Below are positions 30,528 through 39,334 of a stretch of DNA of 64,000 nucleotides, in pieces; position 1 is the first letter of the stretch, and every line of letters begins with the position of its first letter. Below the pieces are notes generated by a model that was given only the letters and a program-made list of their open reading frames with translations, was not told the origin of the DNA and made no database searches. The DNA comes from an uncultured Ardenticatenia bacterium (GTDB lineage: Bacteria; Chloroflexota; Anaerolineae; 4572-78; NAK82). The position numbers were made by a program, and so were the translations under genes. The stretch covers positions 1 through 64,000 of the forward strand of contig CAKZLO010000074.1 in NCBI GenBank assembly GCA_937127125.1. Direction: 5' to 3'.

Positions 30528-30850
30528 TGCGGCAGGAAGATAAAACGTTGCAATTATAAGTGTTTTCCCCTGATCTGATTATCCCTGTCGCACAACAGAA
30601 TACGACGGTCTAACTGCCTGGATCAGCTCTCTGCTCGGTGGTGACAGGAGGCCGTCTTGGGCTGCTGAGAGCCTGTAAGCTCGTGATTTGGTCGGTGCCA
30701 TTCGGTGTCCCTTCTTGGTATTTTGCAGGGGACGCGCGGATGGCTGTAGTCACCTGTACGGGAGCAGCTGCTTCGGGCCTGATTGGCGGTTAACACAGTT
30801 GAGAAATCATCTAGGCGACGTCGAATTGGTCGCTCGAAAGGACGATCCCT
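30528..30850 (+). ncRNA. Long structured leader or small RNA, unidentified
   Basis: No ORF is convincing in this 323-nt stretch. It can fold: GACGGTC (30604-30610) pairs with GGCCGTC (30650-30656) in 7 bp with one G-U, enclosing CCTG...CAGG. GTCCC (30707-30711) pairs with GGGAC (30729-30733). I compared it by eye with T-box, FMN, TPP, SAM, cobalamin, SRP and 6S hallmarks and found no match. A T-box was the first guess because cysS is downstream, but the TGG-acceptor-binding motif is missing. Confidence 0.35.
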
Positions 30851-31900
30851 ATGAGCTTTGAGTTCGTGATCCGCCTGATCGGTATGGTGGTAATGGCTGT
30901 ACTCAGCTTCCAGTTCGCCATCTCGCTTGGGGGGACGTGGACTGATGTACGCATCATCACGGCTTTGGTTCTGGCGGCAGCTGCGTTGGGGCTGTTGGTG
31001 TCTCCACTGGTTACGATCCGACCAATCGTGTGGATAAGCAGTCGCATCAACAGCCTGTCCTCGTCCCAGCTATTTGCAGGCGTCGTGGGGCTGATTCTAG
31101 GGTTGGCCATTGCAGCGCTGATGACACCGGCGCTGTCGAATCTTCCATCACCTTTTGGCGAGATACTGCCGTTTGCAGCCAGTATCCTCCTAGGCTACTT
31201 GGGAATGGTTATCCTGGCAAGGCGTCACCGTGAGATAGCTGACTTTGTCAGCGCTCGCTTGGTGCGTGAGGGGGGAGGCCGACGTGGTGCGCGGGCGCGC
31301 GAATCGGATGTCGTGCTCCTGGATACCAGTGTTATCATTGATGGGCGCATCGCCGACATCAGTCGAACCGGATTCATCGGCGAGACAATGCTAGTACCTC
31401 GCTTCGTCCTGGATGAGCTGCAGCATATTGCCGACTCGCCTGATCCCTTGCGGCGCAATCGAGGGCGACGAGGACTCGATATGTTAAACAAACTCCAAAA
31501 AGAATCAGTGGTGCCCATCGTGATCACAGATATGGACATTGAAGAAGTGCGCGAGGTGGACAGCAAGTTAATTATGTTGGCGAAGAAGCTGCGTTGCCCG
31601 ATCATAACAAACGATTATAATCTAAATCGGGTAGCAGAGCTGCAGGGTGTAGCAGTTCTCAACATTAATGAGCTTACAAATGCTGTGCGGGTCATCCTGC
31701 TACCGGGCGAAACTTTGCAAGTGCGCATCATCCAGGAAGGCAAAGAACCCGGGCAGGGTGTCGGTTATCTGGATGATGGCACAATGGTGGTTGTTGAGAA
31801 TGGAAAACGGTATCTAAATCAGACCATCGAGGCAACGGTGACCAAAGTGTTGCAGACGGCAGCCGGTCGCATGATCTTCGCACAGCCTCTTACGAGCTAA
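30851..31900 (+). CDS. Membrane-anchored PIN-TRAM domain protein (YacL type)
   Basis: A 349-residue putative nuclease. Four membrane segments (about 5-25, 35-58, 77-100, 105-120) are followed by a PIN domain with acidic residues in VVLLDTSVIIDGRI, FVLDELQHIADS, EVREVDSKLIMLAKKL and ITNDYNLNRVAEL, and a C-terminal TRAM domain (LLPGETLQVRIIQEGKEPGQGVGYLDDGTMV in part). PIN domains are metal-dependent RNases; TRAM binds RNA. The same neighbour set (yacL ... cysS ... rlmB) occurs in Firmicutes. ATG at 30851 follows AAAGGA. Confidence 0.9.
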   Translation: MSFEFVIRLIGMVVMAVLSFQFAISLGGTWTDVRIITALVLAAAALGLLVSPLVTIRPIVWISSRINSLSSSQLFAGVVGLILGLAIAALMTPALSNLPSPFGEILPFAASILLGYLGMVILARRHREIADFVSARLVREGGGRRGARARESDVVLLDTSVIIDGRIADISRTGFIGETMLVPRFVLDELQHIADSPDPLRRNRGRRGLDMLNKLQKESVVPIVITDMDIEEVREVDSKLIMLAKKLRCPIITNDYNLNRVAELQGVAVLNINELTNAVRVILLPGETLQVRIIQEGKEPGQGVGYLDDGTMVVVENGKRYLNQTIEATVTKVLQTAAGRMIFAQPLTS

Positions 31901-31913
31901 GGATGGAGTATGT

Positions 31914-33371
31914 ATGGCACTGCAGGTGTTTAACTATCTTACTCGCCGTCAGGAAGTCTTTCGGCCTATCAGCGAGGGATTTGTAGGCATGTATGTCTGT
32001 GGCCCTACAGTATATGGGCACGCGCACATTGGGCATGCCAAGGTGTACATCACTTTTGATATCGTGCACCGCTACCTAGAGTATCTCGGTTATCGCGTGC
32101 GCTACGTGCAGAATATCACAGACGTAGGGCATCTCACCGGTGATGCCGATGAAGGCGAAGACAAAATCGCCCAACAAGCACGTAAGGAGCGCGTCGAGCC
32201 CATGGAGATTGCCGAGTTTTACACGCGCTCTTACTTTGAGGATATGGATGCTCTGAATGTCCTGCGCCCGGACATCTCCCCGCGCGCCAGCGGCCATGTA
32301 CCTGAACAGATAGAACTTGCTCAGCTTCTCATTGAAAAGGGATATGCTTATGTGAGCAACGGATCCGTTTTCTTCTCTGTCCGAAGTTGGCCTTCTTATG
32401 GCAAGCTCTCGGGGCGAAAAATTGAGGAGCTGGAAGAGGGAGCGCGGCTCGCGGTGAACCCGGATAAGCGCGATCCACTGGATTTCGCTGTGTGGCGCGC
32501 AGCAAAACCGGGTCATATTATGCGCTGGAAAAGCCCTTGGGGTGAAGGTTTCCCCGGCTGGCATGCTGAGTGTTCGGTGATGGCGATGAAGTATCTGGGT
32601 CTGCCTTTTGACATCCATGGCGGTGGGTTGGAGAACATCTTTCCACACAACGAGAGCGAAATCGCTCAAAGTGAAGCAGCATATGGGAAGGAGTTTGCTC
32701 GTTACTGGATCCTAAACAACATGGTAACGGTCAACGGCGTCAAGATGGGCAAAAGCTTAGGTAACTTCACCACCATCAAGGATGTTCTCACCCGTCACAA
32801 CGCCATGACATTGCGCTTCTTCATTCTTAGCAGCCATTACCGCTCGACGACTGATTTCACTGAGGAGGCTCTATCGGCTGCGGCCAGAGGATATGAAAGG
32901 CTGGTGAGCACGGTCCGTTTGACGCGCGATAGGCTGAAGCGTAGTGAGCCGGGGGGGAGTATGGATCCAGCATTTGCAGATGTGATCAACCATCACAAGG
33001 ATCGGTTTCTGGCAGCTATGGATGATGACTTCAATACTCCTCAAGCGCTGGCTGTTTTGTTCGATTTCAGCCGCGAAGTCAACAGTTTGTTGAACAGCGA
33101 CCGTCTGGTAACTCGCACCACGCTCGAAGCGGTCGATGATCTGTATCGCACACTGGGTGGAGCGATTTTGGGGATTATTCCGGATCAGCTGTCGACATCT
33201 ACTGAACGCGGCCTCGAGACCCAACTGATGGAATTGATCATCAAGCTGCGTGCTGAGGCGCGCGCCCGCAAGGACTGGGCTACAGCGGACACCATCCGCG
33301 CCGAGCTGGCCAGGATAGGCGTTGTGCTCGAAGATCGTCCAGAAGGGACCACGTGGCGGATAGCCCAGTGA
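31914..33371 (+). CDS. cysS: Cysteinyl-tRNA synthetase
   Basis: Class I synthetase charging tRNA-Cys. 485 residues. The HIGH motif is in [15 protein letters not shown] with the zinc/substrate Cys just before; zinc ligands continue in WHAECSVMA and [15 protein letters not shown]. The KMSKS motif reads VKMGKSLGN. The C-terminal anticodon-binding region includes [25 protein letters not shown] at 31914 with GGAG 5 nt upstream, 13 nt after the PIN-TRAM stop. The 3' end overlaps rlmB by 19 nt. Confidence 0.97.
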   Translation: MALQVFNYLTRRQEVFRPISEGFVGMYVCGPTVYGHAHIGHAKVYITFDIVHRYLEYLGYRVRYVQNITDVGHLTGDADEGEDKIAQQARKERVEPMEIAEFYTRSYFEDMDALNVLRPDISPRASGHVPEQIELAQLLIEKGYAYVSNGSVFFSVRSWPSYGKLSGRKIEELEEGARLAVNPDKRDPLDFAVWRAAKPGHIMRWKSPWGEGFPGWHAECSVMAMKYLGLPFDIHGGGLENIFPHNESEIAQSEAAYGKEFARYWILNNMVTVNGVKMGKSLGNFTTIKDVLTRHNAMTLRFFILSSHYRSTTDFTEEALSAAARGYERLVSTVRLTRDRLKRSEPGGSMDPAFADVINHHKDRFLAAMDDDFNTPQALAVLFDFSREVNSLLNSDRLVTRTTLEAVDDLYRTLGGAILGIIPDQLSTSTERGLETQLMELIIKLRAEARARKDWATADTIRAELARIGVVLEDRPEGTTWRIAQ

Positions 33372-34111
33372 AGGAGCTGTTGTACGGGCGACAACCTGTG
33401 CGTGAATGCTTGCGAGCACGCAGGCGGCACATCCATAGCTTATTGTTGGCAGAAGGAGTCCGAGAAACTGGCATCGTAGCGGAAATCATCGCGTTGGCCG
33501 GACAACTAGGCATCCCCGTGGTGCGAACGCCGCGGGCTTATCTCGAGAAAGTCTCCGAGGCGGCCCAAGGAGTGGGTCTGGAGGTGGGGGCCTACCCATA
33601 TGTGTCTGTTGGCGAGATATTGAGGTTGGCGCGGGCACGCTCCGAGCAGCCGTTTCTCCTAGCGCTTGATCATTTGCAAGATCCTCACAACTTTGGCGCA
33701 TTACTGCGCTCAGCCGAGGCAGTGGGGGTGCACGGAGTCGTGATCCCAGAGCGGCGCGCGGTTGGGGTAACCCCAGCAGTGGTCAGTGCCTCAGCAGGCG
33801 CGAGCGAACATGTACGCATAGCCCGAGTCACCAACCTTGTGCGCACCTTGATGGATCTAAAGGCCGAGAATGTATGGATAGTGGGGCTCGACAACACCCC
33901 GGACAGTTTGCCTTATTATGAGGTGGATCTGGACCGTTCACTGGCATTGCTAGTGGGCGCCGAGGGGATAGGGATAACCCATCTGGCACGCAGAACATGT
34001 GACTTGGTGATCCGATTGCCTATGCGGGGGCGTGTGCAATCTTTGAACGCTTCCGTGGCAGGAGGTATTGTTCTATACGCTGCATGGGCTGCACGTGGCT
34101 TCTCCCAGTAG
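33353..34111 (+). CDS. rlmB: 23S rRNA 2'-O-methyltransferase, TrmH/RlmB family
   Basis: SPOUT-class methyltransferase modifying ribose 2'-OH in 23S rRNA (RlmB methylates G2251). 252 residues. The N-terminal substrate-binding domain (LLYGRQPVRECLRARRR) is followed by the SPOUT motifs LALDHLQDPHNFGALLRSAEA, VGAEGIGITHL and the knot motif IRLPMRGRVQSLNASVAGGI. The start is GTG inside the end of cysS, with AAGG upstream, so translation is likely coupled. Substrate site is assigned from family resemblance. Confidence 0.92.
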   Translation: MADSPVKELLYGRQPVRECLRARRRHIHSLLLAEGVRETGIVAEIIALAGQLGIPVVRTPRAYLEKVSEAAQGVGLEVGAYPYVSVGEILRLARARSEQPFLLALDHLQDPHNFGALLRSAEAVGVHGVVIPERRAVGVTPAVVSASAGASEHVRIARVTNLVRTLMDLKAENVWIVGLDNTPDSLPYYEVDLDRSLALLVGAEGIGITHLARRTCDLVIRLPMRGRVQSLNASVAGGIVLYAAWAARGFSQ

Positions 34112-34236
34112 GCAGCTCCGCTTTGTCGTCGCTGTGAGGTGTCGAGGGAAACCTCGCGTTGATCATAGGTATTCCCTAGGAAATGGGGTGGACAGGTCAG
34201 GTAGCAGGAGACTTCTTGGCATTCCACTTATCGTTG

Positions 34237-34266
34237 TGGACATATCGCCATGCCGTGTGATATAAT
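34237..34266 (+). promoter_or_regulatory. Promoter of the CBS-ACT gene
   Basis: -35 TGGACA, 18-nt spacer, extended -10 TGATATAAT. The leader is about 50 nt to the ATG at 34324, with GGAGAGGAG just upstream. The 34112-34236 part of the gap shows nothing else. Confidence 0.75.
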
Positions 34267-34323
34267 CCAAATTGAAGAGGCATAGGCGATCCCAAGTCCC
34301 CCCAGAGTAAAGGAGAGGAGACT

Positions 34324-34968
34324 ATGTTGGTACGCGAACGCATGAGCAAGCACGTTTTGACTGTCAAGCCAAATGCGCCCGTGGACGAAACGCTACGCCG
34401 TATGCGCCTCGAAAAAGTCCGCCGTTTCCCAGTGGTTGACAATGAGGGGCGATTAGTAGGGATTGTGTCAGAGAGGGACCTGCTATACGCTGCTCCATCG
34501 CCGGCAACGTCGCTCTCGGTGTATGAACTCCATTATCTTTATTCGCGCATTAAAGTCGAACAGGTGATGACGCGTGAAGTTGTCACTGTCAACTACGATG
34601 ACCCAATCGAAGAAGCTGCCCGCCTCATGGCAGATCACCGGATAGGTGGACTTCCTGTGATGCGCGAGGGTGAGCTGGTTGGAATTATCACGGAGACTGA
34701 CATCTTTAAAGCTTTTATGGAAATGCTCGGGGCGCGCGACCAGGGCATCCGCGTGACCGTATCCTGCCACGACAAGCGAGGCGAGCTGGCTTCTATTACG
34801 GGTGCGATTGCACGTCTGGGTGGCAATATTATTAGCTTGAGCACATTCTGGGGAGAGGATGCCACTACTTCCTACATCACGTTGAAGGTCTCAGAAGTGG
34901 ACAAAGAGACTTTGATCAATGAGATCAAACCACTTGTGATTGAGATCGTCGATGTGCGGGAGATGTAA
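34324..34968 (+). CDS. CBS-CBS-ACT protein (AcuB-like)
   Basis: A 214-residue cytoplasmic sensor. CBS domain 1 (about 1-60; MSKHVLTVKPNAPVDETLRR) and CBS domain 2 (about 76-135; VMTREVVTVNYDDPIEEAA ... GIITETDIFKAF) form a Bateman module that usually binds adenosine nucleotides. A C-terminal ACT domain follows (VTVSCHDKRGELASITGAI), usually a small-molecule, often amino-acid, binding site. Named AcuB-like by architecture only; the regulated partner is unknown. Convergent with rmlD, with a 10-bp gap. Confidence 0.88.
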   Translation: MLVRERMSKHVLTVKPNAPVDETLRRMRLEKVRRFPVVDNEGRLVGIVSERDLLYAAPSPATSLSVYELHYLYSRIKVEQVMTREVVTVNYDDPIEEAARLMADHRIGGLPVMREGELVGIITETDIFKAFMEMLGARDQGIRVTVSCHDKRGELASITGAIARLGGNIISLSTFWGEDATTSYITLKVSEVDKETLINEIKPLVIEIVDVREM

Positions 34969-34978
34969 CCGCTCGTAT

Positions 34979-35842
34979 TCATTTTCGGAAATAATCTTGC
35001 AAGGCTTCTTGCCACGGCCTGAGGCGAATGCCAAGTGCAGCCCCTGCCATATTCTGCAGCGGAGCGAAAGCAGGTGGCTGTGACGCGCGCTTGAATTGAT
35101 CGCGCGTGATAGGGCGCACGGGAATCCCGGTTCGTCCTGCTTGTTTTAGAATTTCTGTGGCGTATTCGTAGCGCGAGCAGTACCCTTCATTTACAAGATG
35201 ATAGATACCATAGTGCTCGGTGGTGATCAATCGCCAAATCGCTTCCGCCACGTCGGGCGCATAGGTGGGATTAGCGACCTCATCCGTCACGACTTGTAGC
35301 TCTCCATGTTGATCTGCCCGTGACAGTATCTTGCTGACAAAGTTGTTTCCGTTCGGGGCAAAGAGCCAGCTAACGCGCACGATGTAGAGCTTGTGCAACA
35401 GCCGGGCAGCGACCACTTCACCGGCTAGCTTCGACTCGCCATAGGGATTGATAGGATGTGGTTCGTCAAACTCGAGGTAGGGTCTTTCACTCGTACCATC
35501 AAATACCTCATTTGTGCTGATATACACCATTGCGGCACCAGCCCGCTGACACAACAGCGCAACGTTTTGGGTGCCAAAAGCGTTCACTCGGAATGCTTCC
35601 TCAGGATTGCGTGCACAACCATCCACATCGGTCATTGCTGCGCAGTGGATCACCAGATGAGGCTGCAGCTCGGCCAGTTGTGCCATCTGTCGTGGGTCAG
35701 TGATATCCCATTCTGGCAGATCTACCAGAACAAATTCCACATTGAGCAGACTTGCCTCACCAACCTCGCGGGAAGCATTGGCAAGGGTAGCCCGCAGTGC
35801 TCGTCCCAGCTGTCCATTCGCTCCAGTTATCACAACGCGCAT
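34979..35842 (-). CDS. RmlD-like dTDP-4-dehydrorhamnose reductase/SDR
   Basis: An extended SDR of 287 residues. NAD(P)-binding GANGQLGRAL at the N-terminus, LVIHCAAMTDVDGCARNPEEA and active-site Tyr/Lys in NPYGESKLAGE are classic RmlD blocks. RmlD makes dTDP-L-rhamnose; without rmlABC nearby the sugar specificity is not established. It starts 7 nt after the RibY-like stop, so it is the last gene of the FMN-riboswitch operon. What a nucleotide-sugar reductase would do there is unclear. Confidence 0.85.
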   Translation of the reverse strand: MRVVITGANGQLGRALRATLANASREVGEASLLNVEFVLVDLPEWDITDPRQMAQLAELQPHLVIHCAAMTDVDGCARNPEEAFRVNAFGTQNVALLCQRAGAAMVYISTNEVFDGTSERPYLEFDEPHPINPYGESKLAGEVVAARLLHKLYIVRVSWLFAPNGNNFVSKILSRADQHGELQVVTDEVANPTYAPDVAEAIWRLITTEHYGIYHLVNEGYCSRYEYATEILKQAGRTGIPVRPITRDQFKRASQPPAFAPLQNMAGAALGIRLRPWQEALQDYFRK

Positions 35843-35849
35843 TTCAATG

Positions 35850-36893
35850 TCACTCCACGAACTCGTTGGTATAAAGGCTCTCCACTTCGGGGGCTTTTTC
35901 GATCATTTCTGCTGCCTTCATTACACTGATCGTATCGAGCCAGGCCTGGGCATCGGAGCGACCTAGCGAATCGGTACGCCAGAGCACTAGAGAAGCTTCG
36001 AGTACAGCTCTCTGTGCAGGGACTTTATCATCTGTGATTTCAGGCACGACTTGGCGTACAATTGCAAATGCCTCATCAGGGTGATCAAGTGTATATTGTA
36101 ACCCTTTTAAGAACCCGCGCACCAGTCGACGCACCACGTCGGGTTGTTCTCGAATCATCTTTTCATTGGTGACGATGCCGTTGGATACCATATTGATATA
36201 ATCAGAGGCTTCGAATACGTTGACCTGTCTATTGAGCTGGCGCATTTGTACTGGTTCATTTGCTACATAGATTACCGCGGCATCAACAACCCCTTGAGTC
36301 ACTGATTCCACCTGAGTGAATCCGATCACTTGGAGACGAACCGCCTTTTCGTCCAACTTCGCCGCGTATGCCAGCGCTTTCCAGCCCACATAGCTGGCGC
36401 CATGAAGTGCTGGGATGCCGACTGAGTGTCCCTCCAGTTCCTTAGGTGAGTCGAGGCCTTTCTCGACAGGCACCATCACGCCAACCGGATAACGCTGATA
36501 CCACTTCGCAACATACACGACCGGAAGGCCTTGGGACCGTGCCAACACGACCTGGTCACCACTGGCAACGGCGAACTCGCGCTCACCCTGACCAGTGAGC
36601 GCGACAAAGTCGGTCTCAAAGCCATACTGAATAACCACCGAAAGTCCCTGTTCCTCAAAGAAACCCTTGCTTTGTGCTGCGTAGAGCGGAGCAAACTGTA
36701 CATTAGGAATATAGCCAACTCCCAGTAACACCTGACGCAGCTGATCCGTGCTAGGCAGTGGGTTACTGGTGGCCGTAGGAGCAGACAGTGCCTTTGGAGT
36801 CGGGATCATCGCTGGCTGTGGAGTGCAAGCAACCAGCGCAGCAAGTAAAAGAGCAAGGTATATTATTTGGGTCGTCCACTGTCGAGATTGCAC
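35850..36893 (-). CDS. ribY: RibY-like (NMT1/THI5-like) substrate-binding lipoprotein
   Basis: A 347-residue ABC binding protein. Signal peptide with lipobox LVAC (about residue 23) and a Thr/Pro linker precede the NMT1/THI5/SsuA-like fold: LGVGYIPNVQFAPLYAAQSK, FFEEQGLSVVIQYG, ASGDQVVLARSQGLPVVYVA and GIPALHGASYVGWKAL. This fold is shared by ThiY (pyrimidine precursors), SsuA and RibY. The FMN riboswitch upstream points to riboflavin or a precursor, matching the RibXY system predicted for Chloroflexi. The start is GTG at 36893. The ligand is inferred from the riboswitch, not from pocket residues. Confidence 0.75.
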   Translation of the reverse strand: MQSRQWTTQIIYLALLLAALVACTPQPAMIPTPKALSAPTATSNPLPSTDQLRQVLLGVGYIPNVQFAPLYAAQSKGFFEEQGLSVVIQYGFETDFVALTGQGEREFAVASGDQVVLARSQGLPVVYVAKWYQRYPVGVMVPVEKGLDSPKELEGHSVGIPALHGASYVGWKALAYAAKLDEKAVRLQVIGFTQVESVTQGVVDAAVIYVANEPVQMRQLNRQVNVFEASDYINMVSNGIVTNEKMIREQPDVVRRLVRGFLKGLQYTLDHPDEAFAIVRQVVPEITDDKVPAQRAVLEASLVLWRTDSLGRSDAQAWLDTISVMKAAEMIEKAPEVESLYTNEFVE

Positions 36894-36946
36894 TTTCCTG
36901 CTGTCCTTTCTGCCTGAGAAGAGTGGAGATGAAATAAATAAGGGGG

Positions 36947-37816
36947 TTATGCATCACGCCAGCGTAGCAGCCACTTTTCGAGTAGCATAACAATGCCATA
37001 CAAGCTTAGGGCAATGACCACCAGGGTCAGCACGGCCACAAAGACCAGTGGGGTATTGAACAAGCCACGAGCTTGGTTGATCAGAAATCCCAACCCCTGA
37101 TCAGCCCCCACAAACTCTCCTACGACGGCACCCACGACTGATAATGTGACGGCAATGCGCAGTCCACCTAAAAATACTGGTAACGCGGCAGGTACTTCTA
37201 ACATCCGGAATGTCTGCCAACGGCTTGCTTCTAGTGAACGCATCAGCTCGTGCAGCTCCTTTGGAACATCCCGTATACCGACGACGACGCTGATCAAGAG
37301 TGGGAAGAACACGATTAATGCGCATATCAGCATTTTGCTCAATTGCCCGGACCCAAACCAGATAACAAGCAAAGGGGCAATTGCCACAATAGGCACTGAT
37401 TGTGAGACGACGAGGAACGGGGTAGAAAGGCGCTCCAAGCGGCGACTTTTGGCAAGGGGATAGCCCAGTGCCAGCGCTGTCACAAGCCCCAAGATTAACC
37501 CGGCACTTACTTCAACCAAAGTAACACTGGTGTGGCGCCAGAGGGTGCCATCAACGATTACTTTTTGCGCCGTGCTGAATACGTCGGACGGCGAGGGAAG
37601 AATGAAGCTGGGGTAACGGGTCACCCACACCACGAATTGCCAAGTGGCTAACAATGCCACCGCAGCCAGTGGCACGATCAACACATCCCAACGCAGACGG
37701 GGTACATTCAGTGGTCCTATAGTAAACCGTATGATCCGTTGACGTACACGACAAGGTTGCACGTTACCCAAACTGTCTGAAGAACATCCAGTCTTGACTG
37801 TAATCATATGCGCCAT
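36947..37816 (-). CDS. ribX: RibX-like ABC transporter permease
   Basis: A 289-residue membrane protein of the BPD-transporter family (SsuC/ThiX/RibX type) with about six membrane segments. The first segment is around residues 44-67. The ATPase-contact EAA loop reads LMRSLEASRWQTFRMLEVPAALPVFLGG. It is 53 nt before the RibY-like gene and 16 nt after the gene upstream. No ABC ATPase occurs in the operon; an unlinked or shared ATPase is assumed. Confidence 0.78.
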   Translation of the reverse strand: MAHMITVKTGCSSDSLGNVQPCRVRQRIIRFTIGPLNVPRLRWDVLIVPLAAVALLATWQFVVWVTRYPSFILPSPSDVFSTAQKVIVDGTLWRHTSVTLVEVSAGLILGLVTALALGYPLAKSRRLERLSTPFLVVSQSVPIVAIAPLLVIWFGSGQLSKMLICALIVFFPLLISVVVGIRDVPKELHELMRSLEASRWQTFRMLEVPAALPVFLGGLRIAVTLSVVGAVVGEFVGADQGLGFLINQARGLFNTPLVFVAVLTLVVIALSLYGIVMLLEKWLLRWRDA

Positions 37817-37832
37817 AGAGATATTTCTCCCC

Positions 37833-38276
37833 CTATTCTCCTTGGGGCACGGCAGTGGCTGTTAGCTGGAGCAGTCCCATATCGACGCGCGACCCTGCCA
37901 CCACCACAACAGAGAACTCACGGCCAGCGCCCTGGTGAGCCACGACTATTGCTTGTTGACCGGCTGGCACACCTTGAAGCTCAAAACTGCCATCCTCACT
38001 ACTTCGAGCTTCGATGGAGGTTCGCAGGACGAAGATATCTGCCTCGAGCGGCCTGTTTTTTTCGTCCACTACTCGACCGGTTACTGTGCCTGTGCCGACC
38101 AAAAGTTCTGCTGAGCTGCTGCGCATAAAGTTGATCAAAACTAGCCCTACGAAAGCTGCGGCTAGCACTAAGATGACAACCCACAACCACCTGTGCCGGG
38201 TTGATGATTCGGGTGGGGGAGAGGGGGGCAATCCTTCTGCGTAGGCTTCTAGTGATGGTGACTTCTCATATGGCAT
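37833..38276 (-). CDS. Membrane-anchored protein with carboxypeptidase-regulatory-like domain
   Basis: A 147-residue protein. A cytoplasmic Pro/Ser-rich N-terminus (about 1-29) leads to one membrane helix (WLWVVILVLAAAFVGLVLI, about 31-50), then an extracytoplasmic beta-sandwich (GTVTGRVVDEKNRPLEADIF ... SSEDGSFELQGVPAGQQAIV). This resembles carboxypeptidase-D regulatory-like folds found in surface proteins. No enzymatic motif. ATG at 38276 with GGGGAG 5 nt upstream. It lies 20 nt after the pilin-like/LamG gene and 16 nt before ribX, inside the FMN-riboswitch operon. Function unknown. Confidence 0.7.
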   Translation of the reverse strand: MPYEKSPSLEAYAEGLPPSPPPESSTRHRWLWVVILVLAAAFVGLVLINFMRSSSAELLVGTGTVTGRVVDEKNRPLEADIFVLRTSIEARSSEDGSFELQGVPAGQQAIVVAHQGAGREFSVVVVAGSRVDMGLLQLTATAVPQGE

Positions 38277-38296
38277 AAAAGCTCCCCTATCGTCAA

Positions 38297-38983
38297 TCAA
38301 GGCAATGGATCAATCGATAGATCATCAAAGCACACCTGGGATGCATCCCAGGTGCGAAAACCAACACCGCCGTGGGTGTATGTATCATCTCTACCGGTCA
38401 GTACTTGATTGCCATCCACATATGCAGTAAAAGTGTTTCCATTGACTAGAACTGCGATCTGGTAGCTGGTGCCCCACCAATTGAAGCCCGGTGCACGGGC
38501 TACAGCGAAGGGGGACAGCTCATTGCCTCTCACCCACTTCCTGAAGATAAACGAACTCGCGTACCCTGGATCAAACTGGAATGTGTAACCATCGACCCGG
38601 TCGAAATTCGTTGCTCGAAAGTAGACGCCATACCCATTGCCTTGTTGCAACAAGGCCACTCTGATGCGAATCGCATAGTTGCTGTACGAGAGCGGTATGA
38701 ACATGCGACCCTCTCGGCCACCCCCACATAGTTGTCCGTTCTCAATGCGCCAATTCCCGTTGACGATGGTCCAGGCATCCAGACCAGAGAAGTCTTCAAC
38801 AAAATAGTGCATACAAGATGCCGGCTGGTCAGCCAGAGTGCCTGCCACCGTGCAATAAATATCCCTTACGCTCGTGCCGGTAGTGGCAAGTGAGAGGGCC
38901 ACTATCCCACCCATAAGGGCAAGGATCAAGACATACTCGATATGTGCTTGGGCATAGACAATTGAGGGCGATCTCCTTGCCAA
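38297..38983 (-). CDS. Flp/type IV pilin-like N-terminus fused to a LamG-like domain
   Basis: About 228 residues. The N-terminus has a class III/Flp-like motif: a short basic leader, then AQAHIEYVLILALMGGIVAL, a hydrophobic pilin-type helix with Glu near position +5. After a Cys-containing link (IYCTVAGTLADQPASC) comes a concanavalin/LamG-like or DUF1080-like beta-sandwich (DFSGLDAWTIVNGNWRIENG ... GVYFRATNF ... GVGFRTWDASQVCFDDLSI). I place the start at TTG 38983 after GGGGGGAG, because the ATG at 39037 lies inside the riboswitch terminator. First gene after the FMN riboswitch. Role unknown; a surface-exposed or pilus-linked sugar-binding protein is a guess. Confidence 0.65.
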   Translation of the reverse strand: MARRSPSIVYAQAHIEYVLILALMGGIVALSLATTGTSVRDIYCTVAGTLADQPASCMHYFVEDFSGLDAWTIVNGNWRIENGQLCGGGREGRMFIPLSYSNYAIRIRVALLQQGNGYGVYFRATNFDRVDGYTFQFDPGYASSFIFRKWVRGNELSPFAVARAPGFNWWGTSYQIAVLVNGNTFTAYVDGNQVLTGRDDTYTHGGVGFRTWDASQVCFDDLSIDPLP

Positions 38984-39005
38984 CTTTGTGTGTCTCCCCC
39001 CTTGA

Positions 39006-39045
39006 CAAAAAACACAACCCCGAAGATATCTTTGCATCTTCGGGG
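39006..39045 (-). terminator. Riboswitch-controlled intrinsic terminator
   Basis: CCCCGAAGAT and ATCTTCGGGG (39036-39045 and 39018-39027 on the plus strand) form a perfect 10-bp stem with an 8-nt loop, followed on the minus strand by TTGTGTTTTTTG. The descending arm is identical to the 5' strand of the riboswitch P1 (39299-39308), so the ascending arm can pair with either. This is the expression platform of the FMN riboswitch. Confidence 0.92.
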
Positions 39046-39120
39046 TCTCTTATGGTGAGCTTGCGTCTGCTGCAGCACGGCGGACTCAGTGCCTGCTGGC
39101 AAACCACCTTATGTACAGAC

Positions 39121-39309
39121 CATCTTCTCCCATCCGGACTTTACCGTCGGCTCCGGCCTTTCACCGGATCCACCTCAATGCCATTTTTCTCAACGGCGCA
39201 GAGGGTCGCGGGCTTGGTTGGGAACATGGTATCCCACCTTACCGCCGATCGGGAATTGTCACGTCTGCTCTCTTAGTGAGCAAACGCAACTCACCCTGCC
39301 CCGAAGATC
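39121..39309 (-). ncRNA. FMN riboswitch (RFN element)
   Basis: A full RFN aptamer on the minus strand. The 5' end reads ATCTTCGGGGCAGGGTGA, then AATTCCCGATCGGCGGTA, AAGCCCGCGA, GGATCCGGTGAAAGGCCGG and GCCGACGGTAAAGTCCGGATG, ending GGGAGAAGAT. P1 pairs ATCTTC (39303-39308) with GAAGAT (39122-39127). It binds FMN and, with the terminator at 39006-39045, would stop transcription when FMN is plentiful. The genes downstream are not ribDEHC but the pilin-like/RibXY operon. Confidence 0.97.
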
Positions 39310-39334
39310 GTCTCACTATTCAATTGGCAAAGCA

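Noticed and set aside
30528-30850. T-box riboswitch for cysS
   Set aside because: The GGTGGNACC antiterminator motif is missing and the leader precedes PIN-TRAM, not cysS directly.
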